A stretch of DNA of 10,000 bases from Acanthamoeba sp. SK_2022b. Taxonomy: Eukaryota; Discosea; Longamoebia; Acanthamoebidae. The stretch's first letter is position 1; every line of letters begins with the position of its first letter. The translations under genes and the position numbers were made by a program. Below, piece by piece: positions 1-6,830 of the stretch. The notes under the pieces were generated by a model that ran no database searches, was not told the origin of the DNA, and worked only from the letters and a program-made list of their open reading frames with translations. The stretch spans positions 1 through 10,000 of the forward strand of contig JANDJZ010001101.1 in assembly GCA_027943245.1 (NCBI GenBank), given 5' to 3'.

Positions 1-1296
1 CTGAACAGACCGGAGAGGCCCAGCTGGAGGGACTTCCAGAGTGTGTCGCCTACATTGGACCGCACCCAGCAGTAGAGCACCGTCTGCGCGTGCCCGAACA
101 TCAGTGAGCGAGCCGCAGGGGATATGGATGCGTTGTGTGTTGTTGTTGGTTGTTGGTTGTTGGTTGTGTATGGCATTGCTGCATAGAGCGGATGGCGCAT
201 ACGTCGACAGCAGTGCCGCACAGGCGACCGACAAAGTTGGAGGCATCCGTGCGCGAGCACAGCTGCCGCACGATGTGCAGGAGGTTGACCATGAGCACTT
301 CCCTGCACATCGCCCCCAAACCACCATCGGTGTCAAGCCAATCAGCGTGCGAGCACGTGGATCGATGCAGCAATCGCGATTGGTTGGAGGGGGGGTTGAG
401 CAGGCCACGGTACTGGAGTTCGGGTTCGTGGGCGGTCTTCTCGATGTACTGGCGGAAGAAGCTCAGGATCTCCTTGCACACGGAGACGTGCCCCTCGAAC
501 TCGACCGTGTCGTCCAGGTGGTCGCCGTCCTTCTCGAACACGGGCAGGAGGCCCTGCACGAAGCACTTGCGGTACTCGAGCAGGTTGGCCTTGAGCTCGT
601 CCAGCGGCGCACCGTGCGGCTGCACCAACGACGTGCGAGGTGGCGAGGTGAGGCGCGCATACACGAGCATGACCATGAGCATGAGGGAGAGGGGGGGGGG
701 AGAGAGAGAGAGAGATGGCCTCTACCCAACAGAGGCCTTTGAAGACGTGGATGAACTTGCGGATGGTCTCGAACTCGGAGGACGAGTGCACGCCGTGCTT
801 GTAGAGGTGCCAGAGGATGCCCATGTTCTCCTTGGAGCCCACCAGCACGCCGCACTTCTGCGCTCCCCCCCCCAACACCACACCACGATGCGCGCAGGCA
901 AACAAGCAAGCACCGCAGGCAACCGCGCATCGCCGTCATCACCTGTCCTCGCGGGTGCACTCGGGAAAGAGGGAGGGGCGCGTCAGTGATGCGAACCTCG
1001 GGGTGGCGCGTCCAGTGGGCCAGACGGTCGACGAGGGCGTCTTGAAACGCGTGCGGGCAGCAGGCACGGAACCCACTCGCTGGCCGGCGGGTCGCGTTCG
1101 CATGACACGGCCGGGGCCACGCAGGAGAGATGGAGGTGAGCAGGGGGGAGGGGGAAGCGAGCAGGCGATACGGCGGGCGGTGGTGCGTACGAGGGGCTGC
1201 GGCTTCAGAACGGGAAGGAGCGAGATCGGGATAGAAGATGTACAGGAAACGCACTTTGAACTGCTCATACCTACGCACGCAATCACACACGCACAG

Positions 1297-1340
<44 letters not shown>

Positions 1341-1661
1341 GCGAGAGAGAGAGAGAGAGAGGCGGGGAATAGGTGGAGGGAGGGGTCGGGCGTATAAGTA
1401 ACGATGGGGCCCATGGGAGGGAGGGAGGAATGGAGGGGCACCAGTAGGCGAATCGCGCGGCGGACTGGAAGGAACTCATAAAGTCAAAGAGGAGGTTGAC
1501 GAGCCCCACGCTCTCCTCGAGCCCTCCGTCGTCCCCGCCGGGAACGAGCACGTCGCTCTTGTCCGGCGCTGCGGCGATGGGGGAGAGATGAGCATTCGCG
1601 ATGGGAGAGTAGGACGAGCACGGACGCGATGACGTCATGCTCGAGGAATGGGTGGTGGGCA

Positions 1662-1695
<34 letters not shown>

Positions 1696-2364
1696 CTTCG
1701 ATGACCCGGAAGCTGCCATGAGCGGCCTCCCCGTCGTCGACGAAACCGTTGAAGTTGACGGCGGCCGGGATAAGCTCCAGCACCCCGGCCTCCACGGTGC
1801 CCATGGTCTCGCACATGTGCAGCAGCAGCTGGAACCCCGCCGCTCGCACCTGTACGCAACCGCCGCCACCCCCCCCCCCAAACCACGATCGAGCCATTGG
1901 TGTCACCATTGGGCCAAGAGAAGGGAAGAGGAGTGCGAGGTGCACCTCGGACTTGTTCTCCTTGTAGAGCAGCTTCTCGATCACTTTCACTGTGCGGGCG
2001 CGCGTGCGCACACAGCAGCGGGCGGCGCGTGAGAGAGGTGGCACCATCGAGGGAGAGCGAGGCGGAGGAGGAGGAGAAAGGGGGTGGGGGGCGCTTTACG
2101 GAGGGAACGGGCCTGCCAGCCCTCGGCGATGGCGTCGTGGAGATGCGTGATGAGCGCGCGCAGGACGAGGATCATGCTCTGTAGCTCCTTGAGGTCGTGC
2201 TTGCCCTTCTTGCAGCTGGCCTCGTACGCGCCGAAGCATTCCATGAGCGTCGAGTGCACCTGCGCCTGCTGCCCGCGCATGAACTTGGCCGCTTCCTCCT
2301 CCTCCGCTCCATCTACGCAGCACCGCACCACCATCACATCACCCGCCCCGTCACCGTCGTCAAC

Positions 2365-2395
<31 letters not shown>

Positions 2396-2637
2396 TTAAA
2401 ATAAATAATAATTAAAAACATCGCGGCTCGCAACGAGGCTTACGGCTTGTGGTACACAAGTGTGGGAGGAGGCAATGATTGATGCACGCAAAGAGGGGGG
2501 CCATTACCGGCGAGGAAGGTGGAGATGGCACGCAGGCGGCGAGGAGCATCCTTTTTCTCATCGAAGAAGGGCTTGAGCTTCTTCCACGCCTTGGGGAGCT
2601 TTTCTTTCTCCTTTTTGTCCTTTTTGTTTTTGTTCAT
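1..2637 (-). CDS. RALGAPA-like: Ral GTPase-activating protein alpha-like (RALGAPA/tuberin superfamily), N-terminal 11 exons, 3' end outside window
   Basis: Exons (minus strand): 2637-2508, 2312-2100, 1989-1946, 1849-1696, 1568-1442, 1270-1191, 1040-997, 857-726, 619-414, 302-203, 83-1 (runs off the edge). All ten introns are GT-AG and the frame holds throughout, giving about 437 residues. From memory, it aligns along its length with the N-terminal helical region of human RALGAPA1: a Lys-rich start followed by FFDEKKDAPRRLRAI (human FDPKKDVLTRLKHL-like); KLLYKENKSEVRAAGFQLLL; RFLYIFYPDL; SSEFETIRKFIHVFKG; HVSVCKEILSFFRQYIEK; and at the edge TVLYCWVRSNVGDTLW (human TLMVAWIRANLC-like). Family members are GAPs for Ral/Rheb-type small GTPases, working as a heterodimer with RALGAPB. 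The catalytic Rap/Ran-GAP domain is C-terminal and would lie beyond position 1. The ATG at 2637 begins the conserved Lys-rich N-terminus. Least certain is the exon 6 donor: 1190 is preferred, and an upstream GTTCTG would keep the same phase. TSC2-like or other RapGAP relatives remain possible. Confidence 0.75.
130..167 (+). repeat. TTG/TTGG simple repeat inside RALGAPA-like intron 10
   Basis: A run of GTTGTTGGTTGTTGG-type units lies within the intron at 202-84. On the sense (minus) strand it reads CAACCAACAAC. The same unit recurs in CDC16 intron 2. Confidence 0.8.
691..715 (+). repeat. G10 plus (AG)n tract in RALGAPA-like intron 8
   Basis: Ten G residues are followed by (AG)7. On the sense strand this is a pyrimidine tract (CT repeat then C10) that begins about 10 nt after the 5' splice site at 725. 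Confidence 0.9.
1299..1361 (+). repeat. Compound (AC)n-(GA)n microsatellite in RALGAPA-like intron 5
   Basis: (AC)n at 1299-1339 is followed by (GA)n at 1343-1361, all within the intron 1441-1271. In the transcript this is a CU repeat followed by a GU repeat, ending about 28 nt before the 3' splice site. Confidence 0.95.
1662..1694 (+). repeat. Compound (TG)n-(AG)n microsatellite overlapping a 5' splice site
   Basis: (TG)6 is followed by (AG)n within RALGAPA-like intron 4. On the sense strand the donor dinucleotide at 1695 runs directly into (CT)n and then (CA)n, so the 5' splice site reads GTCTCTCT. Confidence 0.9.
2364..2393 (+). repeat. (AAT)n microsatellite in RALGAPA-like intron 1
   Basis: About ten AAT units lie inside the first intron (2507-2313), followed by further A/T-only sequence to about 2416. 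Confidence 0.95.
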
Positions 2638-2848
2638 CCTGAGGGGCAGCGCTCAGACTTGTCCTCCTGCCGCACACACGGTCCTGAAACTTGTTGTTTT
2701 CTTTCTTGTGTTTTTTTCCTTTGGCCGGTTACCCTCGCGCTTGGCCCACAACAACAAATTAATATTACAAACGCCCCACAAAAAATATAAAAAGATTTTT
2801 TAATCATTTTTGGTTGGGAAAAGATTTTTCTCCATCTTTTTATATATC
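2638..2848 (-). promoter_or_regulatory. Intergenic spacer: CDC16 3' end and RALGAPA-like promoter/5'UTR
   Basis: Only 211 bp separate the CDC16 stop codon from the next start codon on the same strand, so one gene's polyadenylation region and the other's promoter must share it. The CDC16-proximal half (about 2755-2848) is strongly A/T-rich and contains a perfect 12 bp inverted repeat. The RALGAPA-proximal half is T-rich on the plus strand (A-rich on the transcribed sense strand). No convincing TATA box or canonical AATAAA was identified. Confidence 0.45.
2785..2845. repeat. 12 bp perfect inverted repeat just after the CDC16 stop codon
   Basis: ATATAAAAAGAT at 2785-2796 is the exact reverse complement of ATCTTTTTATAT at 2834-2845, with a 37 nt spacer. 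In the CDC16 transcript the hairpin would start four nucleotides after the stop codon (2849). A direct-repeat core, AAAGATTTTT, also occurs twice here (about 2791-2800 and 2820-2829). It may help 3'-end formation, or may be chance in AT-rich sequence. Confidence 0.55.
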
Positions 2849-5473
2849 TCAGGGAAGGGGAGCGGCGGAGAGGGCCGCGGAGAGCATGTGGGCGGCAAAG
2901 GCGTGGTTGGGGAGAAAGGCGAGGGCGGTGTGGTAGTGCTGGATGGCGGTGTCGAGGTCGCCGTGGAGGTGATGCGTGAAGGCGAGGGCGGCGTGCGTTT
3001 CGGGGGAATCGGCGATCGCGAGGGCCTGCTCGAAGCACGCCACGGCGGCGGCGTACTGGCCCAGCTTGCGGTAGGCGTGGCCGAGGTTGGCCAGCATGGC
3101 CTCCTCCCAACCACCGGTCGAGGAGGCCGCCCCGCTCTTCTTCTGCCAGAGCGCCACCGCGCGCTCCAGCTGCGTCGCGGCCTTGGCGTATTCCTTGTTG
3201 TGGTAGGCAACCACGCCCAGCTCGTTCCACACGAGCGCATCCTCTCCGCCGAGGTCACGGGCCTGTGTGCGGTGTGTTGCGGACACAGCACACAACACAA
3301 GTGAGCCACCTTTGTCGTGGCAGGCTGGGGTGGGCGATGATGATGATGATGGCGGTGGTGGCGGTGGCGGTTACCTGCCGGAGGTACTGGCGGGCAAGGT
3401 TGAAGTTCTGCGCTCGGATGAGTTCGGCGCCGATGCAGAGCAGGGGGATGTGGGAGGACGGCAGGCAGCGGTGCGCCGTGCGGTAGGCGGCCAGGGCCTG
3501 GTCCTGCTCGCCCTGCTCGGAGAACGCCCGCCCAAAGGCCAGCCTAAAGGGGAGGGGGGGGAGAGAGAATGACGTGACATGTGCCAAACGCGTGAGCGTG
3601 GCGGCGGTCGGAGAGGCAAGCGCGGCAGCGTGCAAGAGTACCAGGCAGGGCCGGCCTCGGCCGGGAGGGCGAGCGTGGTGGCCTTGCTGAGGTAGGTGCG
3701 CGCCGACTCGAGTTTGCCGGTGATCAGATAGTAGCAGCCGACCGCGTACCAGGCCTCGGCCTTGCCCGTGTGTCGCTGCGCGACAGCGTGCGCCCAGGCA
3801 AACAGCTCCCGCTTTTTGCCTATGTGTGTGTGCGTAAAATGGTGAGCTATCTTCGAGTGCTGCGCGCGTGTGAGTGGCCAAGCTGAGCCCGACGATTTTG
3901 ATTTGATAGCACACACAGCACAACGGGCCTCGCTGTCACACCTAACTCGACGAGCACCGACGCGTAGAGCCACAGGAGAGAGCCTTCTCGGTGTGGGTCT
4001 TCGTCCAGGACGTGCTTTGTGAGTCTATGGCATTCTTGAAGTCGGCCCTGGTGGAACAGGTGCTGCCCCCAGAGAGTGGTCATGTGTGAGACGCGGGCCT
4101 CTCCATGGTCACTGGCCATAGACCCGTCGTGCGCGTGGGCTGCCCTGGGGGAGGGAGCAGGTACCTCGGCATCAGCTGCCACACGCGCTAAATTGTCTCC
4201 AGCCTGCAGTCGCACTTGGTCGTGTGGCTCGTCCTATGCGAGAGATGTGCACCACCACAGGAGGCCGTCTCCATTAGTCTCTCGTACGCGTGTCATGAGC
4301 ACGAGCAGCCCAACGCTGCCGATATGCTCATGAGCGAAGAGAGGGAGGGAGGGAAAATAGAGAGCCGTACCTCAACAATACGCAGCTTTTTGGCGTAGAG
4401 AGCACGCACGAACGAAAGCTCCTGAGGTAGCGCCTCGCTGATCTGGGAGAAGAGCGCCCGCACTGGCTTTCATCATGAGGACCCATCACCGTGAGACACT
4501 CGCGTAGCCAAGAAGATGGAAGAAGAAGAAGAAGAAGAAGAGAAACAAGCGAGGGGCCACAAGCACGTTGGTTGGGAGGAAGCAAATGCCGATCGGCCAG
4601 TTTCTCCAAAGCCTCGTAGCATTGAGGATCCTGCAGTTGATCGTTGGTTGTTGTTGGTTGTTATTGTTGTTGTTGTTGTTGGTTGTTGTTGGTTGTTGTT
4701 GGTTGTTGGTTGTTGTTGTTGTTGTTGTTTGTTTGTTTGTTGAAGAGAGCAGTGAGAGGACAACCAATCGAGGAAAAGAGACAGGAATTGGGAGCGTTTC
4801 TAAAAGGCGTACCAGGATCAGAGCACGCTGGTAGGCTGCGGCAGCCAGTGCCGGTTGGTCCGCGGCGTCGAGGAGCTTGCCGCGCACGAGATATAGGGCT
4901 CCATGTAGGCTCGCATCAAGTCCGTACTGCGGAGGAGTGAACCCCTCCGGCAAGAGCTCCAGCCCAGCTTCCAAGTCCTGGACATGGTTGCGATTGGCAC
5001 GCTGGCGAACCCAAGATCGTTTACACGGTAGACAGTGCTGGGTCATTGTAAGCACCTTGATCTCCAGCAGGGCGTTTACGGCGAGAAGTAGAGCACGAGC
5101 ATCTTGTAGGTGGCCGTTGTGCTTGCGTAAGAGGTGTGCTGCTCGCCTGGCCTGCCCGCTCCGGATAAGCGCTCGCCCCAGTTCGTACAGGGCTTCTCGC
5201 TTCTCATCTCCCTCTTTGTTTTTTTTTTTTTAAAAAAATAAAAAGTTATAAATATTGATTGATTGATGTTATAAAAAGAAAAGAAAAAACACCCACCCAC
5301 GAAAACAAACGGGCCGTTCACGTGCATTAGACAGATGGCATACCGGTAGAAAGCGCGAGCAAAGCCTCAGCAAAGAACACAGCAGAAGAGGGTAGGCCCA
5401 CTTCTAAATGAGCGCGCGACGCGTCAAGAAGGGCTTGTCGCTCTGTTCCGCTGGCAGCACTACCGAACTCCAT
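2849..5473 (-). CDS. CDC16: Anaphase-promoting complex subunit 6 (CDC16/APC6), complete, 8 exons
   Basis: TPR scaffold subunit of the APC/C ubiquitin ligase, which drives mitotic exit by targeting cyclin B and securin. Exons (minus): 5473-5344, 5207-4813, 4630-4567, 4462-4371, 4203-3942, 3819-3642, 3543-3375, 3262-2849. The joined coding length is 1704 nt, divisible by 3, giving 567 aa (human about 620). Recognition comes from human-CDC16-like blocks in order: LYLVRGKLLDAADQ (about residue 155), DPQCYEALEKL (176), FHQGRLQECHRLTKHVL (about 275), WYAVGCYYL and ARTYLSKATTL (335-355), FSEQGEQDQALAAYRTAH (about 380), WNELGVVAYHNKEYAKAA (about 440) and NLGHAYRKLGQYAAAV (about 480). These are tandem TPRs. 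Junctions such as VEL-GKK and PAW-LAFG restore conserved residues exactly. Introns are 98-182 nt. The start MEFGSAASG is the only ATG in frame before low-complexity sequence. Residues about 228-260, linking exons 4 and 5, are poorly conserved, so that acceptor is less certain. Confidence 0.95.
3334..3371 (+). repeat. (GAT)n/(GGCGGT)n tract in CDC16 intron 7
   Basis: Five GAT units are followed by GGCGGTGGT-type units, ending right at the CDC16 exon 7 donor (3374). It is wholly intronic. Confidence 0.8.
4519..4542 (+). repeat. (GAA)n microsatellite in CDC16 intron 3
   Basis: About eight GAA units lie in the intron 4566-4463. On the sense strand it is (CTT)n, starting 24 nt after the 5' splice site. 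Confidence 0.9.
4637..4742 (+). repeat. TTG/TTGG/TTTG simple repeat in CDC16 intron 2
   Basis: About 105 bp of TTGTTGG-type units fill the acceptor-proximal half of the intron 4812-4631, so the sense strand reads CAACAACAACC up to the CTGCAG acceptor. It shares its unit with the repeat at 130-167. Confidence 0.9.
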
Positions 5474-5582
5474 CTCTACTGTGGGTTGGCGCCTTTTTTT
5501 TATTCGGGCCAGAAGAAAGGAAGATGCGAAAAAATGTTTTCTTTTACCTGGTTGCCTTTTGCCCACACCACCTCTGGTGTTA
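5474..5582 (-). promoter_or_regulatory. CDC16 5' flank with a possible 5'UTR intron
   Basis: On the sense strand, CAG|GTAAAAG (intron start at 5547) and a CCCACAG acceptor (last base 5479) bracket a 69 nt A/T-rich segment that ends five bases before the CDC16 ATG. It resembles the gene's own introns in size and ends, so a 5'UTR intron is plausible but unproven. The promoter would then lie in, or at the edge of, the G/T repeat block that begins at about 5583. Confidence 0.3.
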
Positions 5583-6830
5583 TGTTGTAGTGATGTTGTG
5601 TGGATGGTGTGGTGTTGGTATTGTGATGTTGGGGTCTTGTTGTTGTGGTGATGTTTTTTGTAATGATGTGGTGGTGTTGTGATGGTGTGGTGGTGTGATA
5701 TTGGTAAGGTGTTGTGATGTTGTGGTGTTGTTGTGGTGTTGTGGTGTTGGCCTGATGTGATGTTGTTGTTGTGGTGTTGTTGTGTTGGTGTGCTGTTGTT
5801 GTGGTGTTGTTGTGGCATTGTTGTAGGGGGGTGGTTGGTGTACAAAACACCACAACAGCACTGCAACAACACAACACCAAAACACCACCACTATATCACC
5901 ACCACATCACCAACACCACACCATCTCAACAGTGTGATATTGTGGTGATGTTGTGGTTCTGTTGTTGTGGTTGCATTGTGGTGTTGTTGTTGTGGTGGTG
6001 TGGTGTTGGTGTGGTGGTGGTGATGGTGAAGTTATGTTTGGGTTGTGTTAGTGTGGTGATGTTGTGGTGTGGTGCAGTGGTGGTGTTGTGGTGGTGTTGT
6101 GGTGGTGTTGTAGTGATGGTGTGGTGGTGTTGTAGTGGTGGGGTGGTGTTGTGGTGGTGTTGAGACTGTGTTGTGGTGGTGTTGTGGTGATCTTGTGGCG
6201 ATTTTGTGGTGATTTTGTGGTAATGTTGTAGTGGTGTTGTTGGGGTTGGGTTGTTGTGGTGTTGTGGTGTTGTGGTGGTGTTGTGATGTTATGCTAATGT
6301 TGTGATGGTGTTGTGATGGTGTTGTGGTGAGATTGTGGTGATGTTGTGATATTGTAGTGGTGTTGTGGTGGTGAGGTGTGGTTGGTGTAGGGATGGTGTG
6401 GTGTTGTTGTGGTGATGGTATGGTGTTGTAATGGTGGTGTGGTGGTGTGGTGGGTTGTGGTGATGATGTGGTGGTGTTGTGGTGATGGTGGTTGTGATGT
6501 TGTGGTGTTGTGTTGATGTTGTGGTGTGGTGGGTTGTGGTGTGATGGTGATGTGGTGCTGGTGTGGAATGGTGTCAGGGTGGTGACAGTGGTGTTGTGGT
6601 GGTGGTGTTGTGGTGGTGTTGTGGTGGTGTTGTGGTGGTGATGTTGTGGTTATGTGGTGGTGGTGGTGGTGGTCAGGTGGTGGTGGTGGTGGTGGTGGTG
6701 GTCAGGTGGTGGTCAGGTGGTGGTGGTGGTGATGGGGGTGGGGGTGGTGGTGGGGGTGGTGTGGTCATTGTGGTGATGTTGTTTTGTGGTGGTGGTGTGG
6801 TGGTGTTGTTGTGGTGGTGGTCAGCATGGG
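5583..6830. repeat. G/T-rich degenerate micro/minisatellite block (about 1.25 kb) with an internal strand switch
   Basis: The plus strand is an irregular array of GTT, GTGGTG, GTTGTG and GAT units with very few C residues. A block at about 5842-5932 is instead C/A-rich (ACACCACAAC-type), which is the same repeat in the opposite orientation, so the array switches strand twice. The right part (about 6590-6830) becomes nearly pure GGT, with TCAGGTGGTGG sub-units at about 6672-6720 and G-runs at 6734-6758. Open frames here are only repeat translations (Val/Leu/Cys/Trp-rich on plus, Thr/His/Asn/Gln-rich on minus). No gene is seen. It lies between the CDC16 5' end and the 3' end of the CRN-type pseudogene. 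Confidence 0.9.
6734..6759 (+). repeat. G-run cluster (possible G-quadruplex)
   Basis: Three runs of five G separated by T and by TGGTGGT spacers lie within 26 nt, flanked by further GG doublets. This would allow a two-tetrad G-quadruplex, or a bulged three-tetrad one. It is not a perfect G3+N1-7 x4 motif, because the fourth long run is missing. Confidence 0.5.

Noticed and set aside
41..989. Plus-strand open frames opposite the RALGAPA-like gene
   Set aside because: They are antisense shadows of exons 8-10 and have no recognisable domain; the minus-strand frame aligns with RALGAPA exon by exon.
463..1881. Longest open frame in the left part (472 codons, minus strand)
   Set aside because: It crosses several introns of the RALGAPA-like gene, runs through CT/GT microsatellites and is mostly out of frame with the conserved exons. 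It is a product of GC-rich sequence lacking stops.
4930..5050. Possible extra small intron inside CDC16 exon 2 (GTGTAAACG to CCATGTCCAG)
   Set aside because: It would be 49 nt, shorter than any other intron here, and removing it breaks the frame that joins exactly to exon 3. The uninterrupted frame is kept.
5474..5872. In-frame upstream extension of CDC16 to an ATG at 5872
   Set aside because: The extension is a translated simple repeat (Thr/His/Asn/Gln-rich) with no counterpart in CDC16 proteins. The ATG at 5473 gives the normal N-terminus.
5583..6830. Telomeric repeat or CRISPR array
   Set aside because: The units are irregular and do not match a TTAGGG/TTTAGGG-type telomere. There are no evenly spaced identical repeats with unique spacers, and the host is eukaryotic.
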